From CAZJWR01 sp964549765 (lineage in GTDB: Bacteria; Zixibacteria; MSB-5A5; GN15; JAAZOE01): a stretch of DNA of 64,000 nucleotides. The translations under genes and the position numbers were made by a program. The stretch covers positions 4,230-68,229 of the forward strand of contig CAZJWR010000014.1 of the NCBI GenBank assembly GCA_964549765.1, given 5' to 3'. Positions 1-9,021 of the stretch are shown here, piece by piece (position 1 is the first letter of the stretch; each line of letters starts with the position of its first letter). The notes below the pieces were generated by a model that saw nothing but the letters and a program-made list of their open reading frames with translations, searched no databases and had not been told where the DNA came from.

Positions 1-504
1 GGTGACGTCGCTGCCGTTGACATTCAAAAGCGCCACCTGCAAAAAATCCCCCTCGGGCATGTTCGGCAGCGCGCCGACATGCACCGAATAGCGGTTGACG
101 AGATACGGCACGCGGGGAAAATCCTCGCCGGGGTCGGGATCGCCGACCTGTTTCTTTCGGTCGCCGTCGACTCCGATATAAACCGGAATTGTCGTGTCGC
201 CGATTTCGCCTTCTCCGCGAATCACATCACTCGCGTCATTGCCGATATCCATGTAGGCGCCACCCGACGTAACCGCTTGACAACGAACAACTTCCACCTG
301 AAGACGATTACCGCTGACGGAGAGGTTCAAACTGAGCGCCGGGCGGCCGGAGCGGGACCTGCGAATCAATCCGTATCTGTCGCCGGCCTGCATGGCATGC
401 CATTTGACCAGCTCCTCGAAATATTTCTCCTGGTCGCGGAGATGCTCCCTGGTAATAAGCATCCCATCCTGCCAGTTGACCGAATATAATCTAAAGTCAC
501 TCAT
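1..504 (-). CDS. tssK: TssK-like T6SS baseplate protein (N-terminal part; cut by window edge)
   Basis: The reading frame opens at an ATG at 504 and stays open to position 1, so 168 N-terminal residues are visible and the C-terminus lies outside the window. The start reads MSDFRLYSVNWQDGMLI followed by T-R-E-H-L-R-D-Q. This resembles the W-x-D/E-G-M-x-L...H-x-x-x-Q opening of TssK, the trimeric adaptor that joins the T6SS baseplate to the membrane complex. It is the last gene visible in a T6SS operon and follows tssG by about 70 bp, which supports the call. Only the N-terminal shell domain can be judged; the membrane-contacting C-terminal domain, which would help assign the subtype, is not in view. 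Confidence 0.72.
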   Translation of the reverse strand, partial: MSDFRLYSVNWQDGMLITREHLRDQEKYFEELVKWHAMQAGDRYGLIRRSRSGRPALSLNLSVSGNRLQVEVVRCQAVTSGGAYMDIGNDASDVIRGEGEIGDTTIPVYIGVDGDRKKQVGDPDPGEDFPRVPYLVNRYSVHVGALPNMPEGDFLQVALLNVNGSDVT

Positions 505-574
505 TCTTTTTCCCAGACTCCGATCGTTTCAAATTATACGCCAAACATTTTTATGTCAAGCTAATACCATCCCA

Positions 575-1525
575 TTATGCTCCATCCGAGTGGCGAGCCG
601 CCGTGATCTGTCCGTGGAGATGCGATGAATAACCCAGACGGGATTCCCGGTCGTGTTTCCCCAGGATCATCGCCGGATCATCGATTTCGAACCGGAAGCG
701 ATAGTCCAGATTTCCCGGCATGCACACGCTTAGCACCCACTCCAGTTTCCGCCGTGTCTCCTTGCCGGGCAGAAACCCGGCCACGTCTTTTCGGGTAAGA
801 CCGCCGACGATTATTTCGTAAGTCGAATCGTATTCTGAAAACGACCGCCCGATGACGCTCTCCCGGCCCAGCCTTCCCGATTTCGCCCCAAGGCGGTACT
901 GTATACCCTCGGGGATATCATACTGGGAAGGGACATTCTCGATGATTTGAAAACGATACCCGAATAGAAGCGCCAGCGCGTCGGCGACTTTCTTGGGATT
1001 TCCCGCCCAGAGATGGAACGACGGCAACACCGCCGCCCAAATCACTTCTTCCTGAAAACCGTGCTTTTTCTTGTCCAGATCAAAATCAAACAGGCCGAGA
1101 TAGCGGTCGATGTGACCTTCATCCAGCACTCCGAAAGTGAACCGCAGGGCGTCCATCCGGGCCGCCGCTTCATGGCGAATGACGGCGGCGTCATACGGCG
1201 CCATCAATTGCCGGGCATGCCGCTCCCATTCGCTGCCGCGGGCCGTCCGGCCATAGAGCCCATAGAAGAACTGATACGGCATCATATCGACAGCGCTGGG
1301 ATATCCGATTTCCAAAATTACCCGGGCGCCTTTCAAGGCGGTGCCGGGTTTCGGCTTCTGGCTCCTGACCTCGCCCTTGAAATTCTCATGGACGCCGATC
1401 GCGATCATTTCGACCCGGTCGGGCGCGACGCCCATCTTGGCAAGCAAATTCAGCGCCGTGGTATAGTGAAAGGGATGCCGGCGGCTGCACAGATCGGGCA
1501 TTTTGTCATCGCCGTAGTATATCAT
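575..1525 (-). CDS. tssG: TssG-like T6SS baseplate wedge protein with PASTA-like segment
   Basis: A 316-residue protein whose size, position directly after tssF and order tssE-tssF-tssG-tssK match TssG (VasB), a baseplate wedge subunit that works with TssF. The ATG overlaps the tssF stop codon in an ATGA, which implies translational coupling. Recognisable TssG-like text includes the R-x-D-A-L-R region near residue 125 and the GYRFQIIENVP stretch past the middle. Unusual: residues about 20-75 read like a PASTA domain (A-L-N-L-L-A-x-x-G, then GEVRSQKPKPGTALKGARVI, then L-E-I-G). PASTA domains normally occur in penicillin-binding proteins and Ser/Thr kinases. The family call relies on context as well as sequence. 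Confidence 0.68.
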   Translation of the reverse strand: MIYYGDDKMPDLCSRRHPFHYTTALNLLAKMGVAPDRVEMIAIGVHENFKGEVRSQKPKPGTALKGARVILEIGYPSAVDMMPYQFFYGLYGRTARGSEWERHARQLMAPYDAAVIRHEAAARMDALRFTFGVLDEGHIDRYLGLFDFDLDKKKHGFQEEVIWAAVLPSFHLWAGNPKKVADALALLFGYRFQIIENVPSQYDIPEGIQYRLGAKSGRLGRESVIGRSFSEYDSTYEIIVGGLTRKDVAGFLPGKETRRKLEWVLSVCMPGNLDYRFRFEIDDPAMILGKHDRESRLGYSSHLHGQITAARHSDGA

Positions 1526-3213
1526 GCCGAGGCGATCTCCACCCGAAAATGGGTATTGACCGGCGAACGTGATTTCAGGAAATTCCCCAGCCTGGTCCGC
1601 AGCAGGGTGATTTCGTCATCGGAATAAAATTCGGCCTTGCCGACCTTTACTGTGACGACGATACACCGGCGAACTCCCCGCTCGAATCGTTCCACGCCGT
1701 TTTCACTGGTCACGTCCGTGATTCGGGGGTCGAATGTTTTGGCCCATCGGGATATTTCCGGGAAACTCAGCGACCGATCACGATTGCGGAGCCGCGCCGC
1801 CACCTCCGTTACGATCTGTTTTTCGGTTTTGGCCGGAATGGCCCCGGCGGTGGGGATAATATTGACCGCCGCTGAAATGCCGGGATGGCTTTCGTATAAA
1901 TCCTTGATTTTCCCGGCCTCGATGCCGTTGGCGTCGGTCCCGGCCGTCACGGCATAATTGACCGTCAGCGAATCGGGTGGCATTTCCAGCGCCGATGAGA
2001 AATCGAACCATAAGACGAGTCGGTTACCCCGCTCTTCCGGCGAATAAAACCGCTGCGACGTGTCGGCGCCGATCTCATGCCGGGGCACGTAATCGCGTCC
2101 GGCCGAATCGATCGCACCGGATATTTCGAGAACATGCGATAGGTCCTCCGGCAACTCGACCTCCACCATTCGGTTGCCGCCGGTGTGCTTGAACAGCGTC
2201 AGGTCGTTCCTGTTGACGGCGATAAAGCAATTGAAATATGCTTCGAACGATGAATAGAGCCGGGATTTGTCGCCTCCCGGCGGCAGATCGAGACGAATCC
2301 AGTGCAACCGTTCCGCCTCGTCGGGTGGTTTGTCGCCGCCGGTCTTCAGCATTTCGATGACTTGGCCATCGGGCGGCCCCACCTCCCACGTGGACGTGAA
2401 CCGTTCGGATAGCGTCACAAAGCTGTCCTCCAGTGGTTTGAACAGCTCGGCGCTGGTGCGTAATCCGCCCCAGTCGGCACCCCGGCCGTTTCCGGCAAAC
2501 ATCACCTCCAGCGATTCCATCAGACCGGGACAAAACCCGCTGTCCTCGTAAAAGCCGCCGAAATTCGAACCCGGGTACCAGGTCGACCAGCGCAATTGCT
2601 TGAGGGTACCGGGCACGCCTTTTAGAAAAACCGACGCGCCGGTCAGATCGGAGGGTTGCCCGTCATAGTCGATGCCCATATATATCTGGTATTTCGCACC
2701 GGATCTGGCCGCGATCCGCGGCCGCGACGTCGCCGAAAGCTCCTCTCCGGTCTGCGGCGAAAGGTCGGTGACGGCATCGTCCGCCCGGAGAAAGACGTAC
2801 TTGACCCTGGCGGCCACGAGCCGTTCCTGGCGGAGCGGCGAGAAAAAGAACGTCTGCCCGCCCTCACGGGTCTCGCGATAGAAAAATTTGACGTGCGTAT
2901 CGATATCGACGATCGGATCGTTGGGCTCGCAACGCATGACGGTAAAGGCCGGCACCGGCCAGCGCATGCTTTCGGGGCAAACGGAACGGATCAGGGCATT
3001 GGTGGCCACATCCCAGACCATATCCACCCGGCTGTCGATGCGGGCCAGTTGCCCGGCGTAAAGCTGAAGGAGGAGCCGCAGTATGGGATCGAGCCGATCC
3101 GGCGATTCCGGAATTTCGGGGTTCCAGGCCCGCAGTTCCCGGTGCATGGCCGTGAAAATTTCTTCTTGCGTTTTCGGCCGCGACGGCCGGGCACTCTTGC
3201 TCGCGTCACTCAC
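1522..3213 (-). CDS. tssF: TssF-like T6SS baseplate wedge protein
   Basis: A 563-residue protein consistent with TssF (VasA), the largest wedge component of the T6SS baseplate and distantly related to phage gpJ/gp6. The early segment RLDPILRLLLQLYAGQLARI, then 'PESMRWPVPAFTVMRCEPND' about 80 residues in, matches the family pattern in which a helical N-terminus leads into 'P-S-M-x-x-x-x' and beta-rich domains. Near the C-terminus 'RLRNRDRSLSFPEISRWAK' and 'PRITDVTSENGVERF' look like the baseplate-J-like end. The start is GTG at 3213, 4 bp after the tssE stop, with a GGAG about 7 nt upstream. The gene overlaps tssG by 4 bp. Confidence 0.72.
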   Translation of the reverse strand: MSDASKSARPSRPKTQEEIFTAMHRELRAWNPEIPESPDRLDPILRLLLQLYAGQLARIDSRVDMVWDVATNALIRSVCPESMRWPVPAFTVMRCEPNDPIVDIDTHVKFFYRETREGGQTFFFSPLRQERLVAARVKYVFLRADDAVTDLSPQTGEELSATSRPRIAARSGAKYQIYMGIDYDGQPSDLTGASVFLKGVPGTLKQLRWSTWYPGSNFGGFYEDSGFCPGLMESLEVMFAGNGRGADWGGLRTSAELFKPLEDSFVTLSERFTSTWEVGPPDGQVIEMLKTGGDKPPDEAERLHWIRLDLPPGGDKSRLYSSFEAYFNCFIAVNRNDLTLFKHTGGNRMVEVELPEDLSHVLEISGAIDSAGRDYVPRHEIGADTSQRFYSPEERGNRLVLWFDFSSALEMPPDSLTVNYAVTAGTDANGIEAGKIKDLYESHPGISAAVNIIPTAGAIPAKTEKQIVTEVAARLRNRDRSLSFPEISRWAKTFDPRITDVTSENGVERFERGVRRCIVVTVKVGKAEFYSDDEITLLRTRLGNFLKSRSPVNTHFRVEIASA

Positions 3214-3217
3214 GAAA

Positions 3218-3592
3218 TCACTCCAGTCGATAGCCGGCTTCGAATTTTCGCTCTTCGCCGCCGTCCTTGTAATTGCCGGTCACCTTGACAGTCAATCCTC
3301 GCAGTTGATCCGACGCGGCCTCGGTTCCGGCGAACGAGACCGACACGTTGTACAGCCGTTTTTCGAATTTGTCTATGGCGTTCCGCAACGACGACCGCAT
3401 GTCGCCCTTGTTCGCCATCTGGATATCGGTATATTCGCGCTCCCATATATCGCAGCCGTATTCTGGCTCGAACGGCATCGTTCCGACCCGGGTGCAGAGA
3501 ATCAAACCGATGGAGAACGCCAGCGATTCCTGGAGATTGGCCCGGTCGAGGTATCCTTCTCGCAAAACGAATGGTAGTGCCAGGTATTCCAT
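3218..3592 (-). CDS. tssE: TssE/gp25-like baseplate protein
   Basis: A protein of about 124 residues of the GPW/gp25 family, which nucleates sheath assembly on the baseplate. Diagnostic text is 'SIGLILCTRVGTMPFEPEYG' followed by C-D-I-W-E. The pattern I-L-x-T-x-x-G-x-x-x-x-x-P-x-[FY]-G is the gp25 signature, and the GC(S/D)IWE version is characteristic of Bacteroidetes-type T6SS-iii gp25 proteins. I chose ATG 3592; a TTG at 3604 overlapping the vgrG stop would add four residues (MTAR), and neither start has a clear ribosome-binding site. It lies between vgrG and tssF in one operon. Confidence 0.8.
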   Translation of the reverse strand: MEYLALPFVLREGYLDRANLQESLAFSIGLILCTRVGTMPFEPEYGCDIWEREYTDIQMANKGDMRSSLRNAIDKFEKRLYNVSVSFAGTEAASDQLRGLTVKVTGNYKDGGEERKFEAGYRLE

Positions 3593-3600
3593 ACGTGCCG

Positions 3601-5427
3601 TCAATTGAGCTGAATCGGCGTCCCTTTAACGGTCACCGTCATCCCCTGGATTTGCAGTTGCGCCCCGGCCTTGGTATTCAGATTGGCTGAGGCCTCTATC
3701 TTGGTATCCATCCCCGACTTCATTTCGATCTTGCCGTCGCTTTTCAGCGTGATATTGGCCCCTTCGATGGTGATATCTCCGCCTCCTTGAATATTAATGG
3801 CGCCTTCGCTCTCGATTACCGTCGGACCGCCGACTTTCATGGTAATTTTGTTTTTTCCGTCTTTGGTGATCAGGTGCACCTCTTCCGATCCGTCGGTATC
3901 CTTGAAAACCAGGCTGTTGCCGGTGCGGGTGATGAACATCTTGACGTTATTTATGTCCCCGACGGCGTCACCGGGCGGGCTGCTTTCCTTGTTGTAGAGC
4001 GCGCCCAGGGCGATCGGCAGGTCGGGTGATCCCTGTTCGTACCCCACCAGCACTTCATCACCGATCTCGGGCAGGCACACCCATCCGCGATCCTTCCCCG
4101 CATGCAGCGTCATCAATCGCACCCACGGCGTCTCATCCGATTCGCACCACGGAAATTGCACCTTGATCCGGCCCAATTGATCGGGGTCGTTGTTATCCAC
4201 CACAACCGCCATTTGCATGTTGGTTATCGTTGGCCGAGCCGAGCGATATTGGGGAAAGGCGATATCCACCGGCGTGCAGACGAAAGCATTGTGGTATTTG
4301 CCGCTTTCGTCGAATATATGCCGGACCGACGAGACCCAGTAGGTGGCGTCGAGGCGATTCATCCCCTTAACCTTGACGCAGTGTCCCGGAGCCACTTTGG
4401 GTATTACCGATTGTCCCCGGCAGGTGATCATCCGCCCCAGCGACCGGTTGCGGTCCAATTGCAGAACCTGATCCAGCGATTGAGCGTCAGCGACTACCTG
4501 GGCGGAAGTCGAAAAGCCGGAATCCGGATAGATGTTCTTGGAAGCATCCGGCGAAATTTTTGATATTTCCGACAGTGCCGCCTGCTGCGATAGAGACTTG
4601 CTGTCTTGGGTATAAGTCTTTTTCTGCTCGTAATTGTAAACCTGGGTGTTAAATTCGGCGGCCGCCGTACCCAATCCCAAGGTGAACGCACCGAGGGTTT
4701 CCCGCCACACCAATTCCTCGACATCGACCGTCCCGGCCTTGGTAACCCGGAACTCCTTGCCGTCGTAATGAGCGAACAAACCGGCGGCCCCCGCCAGCCG
4801 CATCACATATTCGTAATCGGTTTCCCGATACTGCACGCTGAAACTCAACGTTCCCTGTGAGGAATCCACTTTGCCCAGCGAAATGGGGTAATTTCTCAAA
4901 ATGGCGCCGATAATATCGCTCGCGCTCTGATCGTGGTAAAAGGCGTTGTGGCGGCCGCCGTCCATCGATATCGTCGGACTGTGCGCCTCGATAATCACCA
5001 TATTCAGGCCGTCGATGCTGTTTTGCAGATCGATTCTGGTGACGACACCGATAAAGCCGAGTTCCTTGGCCGGATCGACCTGCCCACCCTCCGGCTTTAT
5101 CGTCAACGACATGGATTTTCCCAGAAAACCCGTGTAGGTCGTCGGGTCGGAAAAATCGGATTCGGCGGAGACTTTCCCCCGCTCGCGAATACGCACCCGG
5201 AGGCAATGATGATCGTCGACGAATTGATCCAGTTCGACCCGAGAAATATCGCTGGTAATCCGCTTTTTGTCGATCACCAGCTCGCAGCCGGCGGACGTCT
5301 CGACCAGCGCCTGCATCCCGGCGATCTCACGGTCCATCTGGCTGGTCGGCAGGGTATCGGAAGAAGTGCTGGAGGAGGTTTCCGTTGCCCGCAGGCCGGC
5401 CCGTTTGTCAGGCTTTTCGTCCCGCAT
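3601..5427 (-). CDS. vgrG: VgrG spike protein (TssI)
   Basis: A 608-residue VgrG, the trimeric gp27-gp5-like spike at the tip of the Hcp tube. The N-terminal two thirds resemble gp27/base domains ('HSPTISMDGGRHNAFYHDQS', 'FSVQYRETDYEYVMRLA'). An OB-fold follows with the family text 'NNDPDQLGRIKVQFPWCESD' and 'RGWVCLPEIGDEVLVGYEQG'. The C-terminal 110 residues are a repetitive beta-helix needle (GGGDITIEGANITLKSDGKI and similar). No extra C-terminal effector domain is present, so this is a structural rather than an evolved VgrG. Cargo is more likely loaded through the separate PAAR protein at 20.3-21.4 kb. It follows hcp and precedes tssE. Confidence 0.93.
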   Translation of the reverse strand: MRDEKPDKRAGLRATETSSSTSSDTLPTSQMDREIAGMQALVETSAGCELVIDKKRITSDISRVELDQFVDDHHCLRVRIRERGKVSAESDFSDPTTYTGFLGKSMSLTIKPEGGQVDPAKELGFIGVVTRIDLQNSIDGLNMVIIEAHSPTISMDGGRHNAFYHDQSASDIIGAILRNYPISLGKVDSSQGTLSFSVQYRETDYEYVMRLAGAAGLFAHYDGKEFRVTKAGTVDVEELVWRETLGAFTLGLGTAAAEFNTQVYNYEQKKTYTQDSKSLSQQAALSEISKISPDASKNIYPDSGFSTSAQVVADAQSLDQVLQLDRNRSLGRMITCRGQSVIPKVAPGHCVKVKGMNRLDATYWVSSVRHIFDESGKYHNAFVCTPVDIAFPQYRSARPTITNMQMAVVVDNNDPDQLGRIKVQFPWCESDETPWVRLMTLHAGKDRGWVCLPEIGDEVLVGYEQGSPDLPIALGALYNKESSPPGDAVGDINNVKMFITRTGNSLVFKDTDGSEEVHLITKDGKNKITMKVGGPTVIESEGAINIQGGGDITIEGANITLKSDGKIEMKSGMDTKIEASANLNTKAGAQLQIQGMTVTVKGTPIQLN

Positions 5428-5499
5428 TCTTGTTACCGCATGTTAAAGAAGACAGATGCCGGGCAGATTCCCCCTGCCCGGCATCATCATCAGCGCCGG

Positions 5500-5910
5500 C
5501 TATTCCTGCCAGCGATTGTCTATATCGGCGTCGCCAACAACGACCTTACGGCACGATATCTCGAAATATTGATAGATTTGATCGTCAGGACGATCCTTGA
5601 CATGGGGAACGACCTCTTCGTACCGGGTGATGAATCCGTCCTCCCAAGTAAGTTCCTTCATGGTGGCGTCGTCCGGATTTTTGAAGGTCACCTTGCCGCC
5701 TTTCCAATTAGGCTTGCTGGTATCCATCGCCCACCGGGCGATATCGACGTTCCCTTCGGGGTCGGATTCGATTTTGACTTTGATTGTCCCGGCATGCGCC
5801 CGGTCGGTGGGACGCCCAGTTTCGTCCTTGGCGGTATAGAGTTCGTAGGTAACCTCGTAGACGTTTTTGAATACCACACCGTCAATCTCAAGGACTGGTC
5901 TTCTGGCCAT
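5500..5910 (-). CDS. hcp: Hcp/TssD inner-tube protein, T6SS-iii type
   Basis: A 136-residue Hcp homologue that would stack as hexameric rings into the expelled tube. The text 'GVVFKNVYEVTYELYTAKDE' then T-G-R-P-T-D-R-A-H-A-G-T-I-x-V matches the Bacteroidetes TssD pattern (Y-E/D-L ... D-x-T-G-R-P-S-x ... G-G-T-I), not classical proteobacterial Hcp. Later 'DATMKELTWEDGFITRYEE' corresponds to the conserved A-T-L-K-E-L-x-F-x-x-A-Y-x-V-x-Y. A strong ribosome-binding site (AAGGAGAG) lies 6-10 nt before the ATG, fitting high expression. The 94 bp upstream gap to tssC is the largest inside the structural operon and is AT-rich, so an extra promoter is possible but not demonstrated. Confidence 0.88.
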   Translation of the reverse strand: MARRPVLEIDGVVFKNVYEVTYELYTAKDETGRPTDRAHAGTIKVKIESDPEGNVDIARWAMDTSKPNWKGGKVTFKNPDDATMKELTWEDGFITRYEEVVPHVKDRPDDQIYQYFEISCRKVVVGDADIDNRWQE

Positions 5911-6004
5911 GACTGGCTCTCCTTATACTGAGGTTCTATTCTAAACTTGTCATGTTTTTGCCTATGTCAAAAAGGCGGATCATCGGTGCAGGCAAAACAG
6001 GTTT

Positions 6005-7438
6005 TTATTTGTCTTTCACGTTCGTCTGGTCGCCCTCATTCCAGGCGGTGAATTCGATATTGAACGTCCGCGCCGGATATTTCGGGTTGAGGGCCACTTT
6101 GATGTCGATTTCCTGCTTCTTGCGCATTTCCTCATCGGCAAAAATCTCGACCTTGTAATCCTGCAGGATGTTGTCGCCGCCGGAAATGGCCTTCATGAAC
6201 TTGTCGATATCCCGGCGCATGGTGTCGATGAACTTCTGGTCGATCACCGTGAACGTCTGCTTGTTGAGATAATTGCGCAACGTCTTGTATACGTAATCGT
6301 ACGTGCGCCGGATGGAATAGACGTTGAAGGTTTCCTTGTTGAACAGCGTCGCGGCCCCCATCGACACCGGCGATCCTTTGAAATCGACCATCGGATTGAC
6401 GGCCTTCTCGTTGATCTTGCTGGCGTCGGGCTGATTGGCGCGGAAACGCAGGTACTTGGCTTCGTTGATCTTGCCGAATTTGAAGCCGGCCATCGGCTGC
6501 TGCATGCCCACGGTCGTATCGCCCTGATACATCTTGCCGGCGACGGCCGCTGACGGCGGAATCCATACATCCTCGTCCTCGTACTGATTCTTCTCTCGCG
6601 CCAGCAGGTAATTGGCGAACAGCGATATATACTGCTTGTAGTTGTCTATTCCGGATAGGCTCTGGAAACTGGGATCTTCCAGCAAATCCATCACCTCGTC
6701 CACGCTCTCCAGGTCGGGCAGGTCGGTCATGATGTGCACCTTATTGGCCAGACCCAATTGGCGCGCCACCGTGTCAATATTTTCCACACTGCCGAGATAC
6801 CCGGGGACGACGAACATGGCGTAGGAATTATGGATATCCCATTCACGATACTCGTCGGCGATGGCCTTGGTGAGCTCTTCGAATTTCTCCTTGTCGTCGG
6901 GGTCGACGAGCTGTTCCGGTCCGATGTTGGCGAACCAGGCGTTGACCTTTTCATCCGGCTCCTGCTGAGCGTTGGCAAAGAACTTGTCGATGGCGCGATA
7001 GGTCGTCTCCAGTTCGCGGGCGGCCCGGTGCACCTTCTTCATGTTCTTTTCCAGATTTTCTTCCAGTTTGGTCGATTCGTCGGTCAATTTCTTGCGGACG
7101 GCGTCGGCGCTTTCATCCTTGGCCAAAAATTTCACCCAGGCATCGAGCCGCTGGCGTAACAGCCGGCGCTGGCCGTCGAAATCCTTCTTGGTCAGAAATT
7201 CCTTGCGTTGAAAACTCTTTTTGGGGTCGAGCCATTCCACGCCCCGAATCAAATCGCCATCGGCGGTTTTGAACGACGGCAACAGCGAGGCCAATTGCTT
7301 GTAGTCGCCGAACGCCTCGCCCAGAAGCGATGCGAATTCATCATCGGATATCTTCTCAACGACCGCTTCTTCCGGCGTTTCCGCCTGCTCCGCGGCTTCC
7401 TTCTGCGGCTGCAGTTCTTGTTTTTCTTCTTCGCCCAT
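6005..7438 (-). CDS. tssC: TssC/VipB large sheath subunit
   Basis: A 477-residue large subunit of the contractile sheath, which forms the tubular polymer with TssB. A charged, Glu-rich N-terminal extension (about 45 residues) precedes the conserved body. Typical TssC landmarks are 'YAMFVVPGYLGSVENIDTVA', 'YKQYISLFANYLLAREKNQY', 'WIPPSAAVAGKMYQGDT' and a C-terminal Arg/Tyr-rich block 'YSIRRTYDYVYKTLRNYLNK'. The order tssB-tssC matches the family. I place the start at ATG 7438, six bases after GAGGTG, rather than the GTG at 7447. The C-terminus reads as sheath handshake strands ('IDIKVALNPKYPARTFNIEF'). Confidence 0.9.
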   Translation of the reverse strand: MGEEEKQELQPQKEAAEQAETPEEAVVEKISDDEFASLLGEAFGDYKQLASLLPSFKTADGDLIRGVEWLDPKKSFQRKEFLTKKDFDGQRRLLRQRLDAWVKFLAKDESADAVRKKLTDESTKLEENLEKNMKKVHRAARELETTYRAIDKFFANAQQEPDEKVNAWFANIGPEQLVDPDDKEKFEELTKAIADEYREWDIHNSYAMFVVPGYLGSVENIDTVARQLGLANKVHIMTDLPDLESVDEVMDLLEDPSFQSLSGIDNYKQYISLFANYLLAREKNQYEDEDVWIPPSAAVAGKMYQGDTTVGMQQPMAGFKFGKINEAKYLRFRANQPDASKINEKAVNPMVDFKGSPVSMGAATLFNKETFNVYSIRRTYDYVYKTLRNYLNKQTFTVIDQKFIDTMRRDIDKFMKAISGGDNILQDYKVEIFADEEMRKKQEIDIKVALNPKYPARTFNIEFTAWNEGDQTNVKDK

Positions 7439-7454
7439 TTGGATCACCTCTTTT

Positions 7455-7898
7455 CTATTCTTCGCTGAGAAGATCGATGTAGTAGCGCATGACCTTCAGC
7501 AAGGCGTTCTTCTTCTCGCCGTTGGTCAGGGTCTTTTTCAGCGCTGCGTTCTTTTTGAGCTGCTTTTCCAGGTCGTTTAGGATTTCCTTGCCGTAGTAAA
7601 CCTTCTGCAGATAGTCGCTCTGGTCGACCAACTGCTTGCTGCCGAAATCCTTCATCGCCTTGATCTCGAAATCGGCGTTGACCTGCTCCCCCTCGGTCGA
7701 CTCCAGTTCCACCGAAAAACCGGGCCGGAACTTTTCGAACACTTCCTTCATGTTGTTGCATCGGACCGGCGCCACGTCGGCCTCTTCATCGTTGTTGAGG
7801 CGCGCCGCGTAGAGAATTTTGTTCGACGGGAGAAGCTCGACGGGGATGGAGTCATCCCGCTTGATCCGTTCGGTTGCCCCAAGGATGAACTTTGCCAT
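7455..7898 (-). CDS. tssB: TssB/VipA small sheath subunit
   Basis: A 147-residue TssB, partner of TssC in the sheath. Features include 'SIPVELLPSNKILYAARLNN', 'MKEVFEKFRPGFSVELES' and, in the second half, 'IKAMKDFGSKQLVDQSDYL' followed by a long Lys/Leu-rich helix that ends in a TssB-like 'LLKVMRYYIDLL'. Start at ATG 7898 with GGAGG 5 nt upstream. It lies between the ClpV C-terminal gene and tssC. Sheath recycling by ClpV normally acts on the TssC N-terminus, so this gene order puts motor and substrate together in one transcript. Confidence 0.9.
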   Translation of the reverse strand: MAKFILGATERIKRDDSIPVELLPSNKILYAARLNNDEEADVAPVRCNNMKEVFEKFRPGFSVELESTEGEQVNADFEIKAMKDFGSKQLVDQSDYLQKVYYGKEILNDLEKQLKKNAALKKTLTNGEKKNALLKVMRYYIDLLSEE

Positions 7899-7920
7899 CT
7901 ATGCCTCCATGGATTGAAAA

Positions 7921-9021
7921 TTATGTTTTGCTTTTCTTGGTAAATTTATACGCATCATTATCGACGTCGATCAAAATATTATCGCCCGGCTCGATATCGC
8001 CGGTGATAATATCGACCGACATGCGGTTGATGATGTCCCGCTCGATCGTGCGCTGGATCGGCCGCGCGCCCAGTTCCACCGTATAGCCGTCGCGCGCAAG
8101 TTTTTTCTGGGCTGTTTCGCTCAACGTCGCCGATATATTCAGGTCCTTGAGCAATACTCCCAGTTGCTTGAATTCCAGCACGGCGATCCGTTCCACCTGT
8201 TCCTGCGTGAACGAATGATAGACGATGATATCGTTGAGACGATTGAGAAACTCCGGCCGGAACTTGGAGAACAGAAAACCGCGAATTTCCTCCATGTCGA
8301 CCTCGCGCCCCTCGCGATCCGCGTCTAGAATGCGATCGGCGGCATAATTCGACGTCAGCACCACCAGCGTGTTCGAAAAATCGACCGTCCGGCCCTTGCC
8401 GTCGGTTAGCCGGCCATCGTCCAGAAGTTGCAACAGGACATTGAACACATCCGGATGGGCCTTTTCGACCTCGTCCAAGAGCACTACCGAGAACGGTTTC
8501 CGGCGGACAGCCTCGGTCAAAATACCGCCTTCTTCGTAGCCGACATATCCCGGCGGAGCGCCGATCATCTTGGCCACCGAATGCGATTCCATAAACTCCG
8601 ACATATCCAATCGGACCATGGCGTTCTTGTCGTCGAATAGAAATTCCGCCAACAGCTTCGGCAGATATGTCTTGCCCGTGCCGGTCGGCCCCAGAAACAG
8701 AAACGATCCCACCGGACGATTCGGCATTTTCAGTCCCGCCCGCGCCTTGCGGATGGCGTTGGCGATGGCGGTGATGGCCTTTTCCTGGCCGACGATCTTG
8801 GCTGCCAGGAATGACTCCATATTGATCAGCCGATCTTTTTCCGCCGTCATCATCTTGGCTACGGGGATGCCGGTGCGGCGCGCGATAACGGCCGCGATTT
8901 CCGGGCTGTCGATTTCATGGACGAGTGATTCCACCGCGCCTTTTAGCTGCTTGAATCGCACCGTCTTTTCCTGGAATTCCCGCTTTAGCTCATCCAGTTT
9001 GATTTTTTCTTCGTCGATCAT
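7921..9021 (-). CDS. ClpV/TssH C-terminal half (D2 AAA+ domain), separate gene
   Basis: A 366-residue protein corresponding to the second half of a ClpB/ClpV AAA+ unfoldase. It begins with a coiled-coil M-domain remnant ('DELKREFQEKTVRFKQLKG'), then 'ARRTGIPVAKM', the D2 Walker A 'GPTGTGKT', the pore loop 'PGYVGYEEGG', Walker B 'SVVLLDEVEKAH' and the C-terminal small domain with 'ELGARPIQRTIERDIINRMS'. Its ATG overlaps the TGA of the N-terminal gene in ATGA, so the two halves are in different frames but coupled. Known ClpV proteins are single chains of about 850-900 residues. All catalytic motifs look intact, so I read it as a functional split subunit; a frameshift remains possible. Confidence 0.85.
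   Translation of the reverse strand: MIDEEKIKLDELKREFQEKTVRFKQLKGAVESLVHEIDSPEIAAVIARRTGIPVAKMMTAEKDRLINMESFLAAKIVGQEKAITAIANAIRKARAGLKMPNRPVGSFLFLGPTGTGKTYLPKLLAEFLFDDKNAMVRLDMSEFMESHSVAKMIGAPPGYVGYEEGGILTEAVRRKPFSVVLLDEVEKAHPDVFNVLLQLLDDGRLTDGKGRTVDFSNTLVVLTSNYAADRILDADREGREVDMEEIRGFLFSKFRPEFLNRLNDIIVYHSFTQEQVERIAVLEFKQLGVLLKDLNISATLSETAQKKLARDGYTVELGARPIQRTIERDIINRMSVDIITGDIEPGDNILIDVDNDAYKFTKKSKT

Noticed and set aside
5911..6004. A promoter between tssC and hcp
   Set aside because: TTGACA is present but no -10 lies at acceptable spacing (the best TAGAAT is 21 nt away), so it is not listed as a feature.
9018..9021. The clpV split as programmed ribosomal frameshifting
   Set aside because: No slippery heptamer or downstream structure is apparent at the overlap; a clean ATGA stop-start explains it better.
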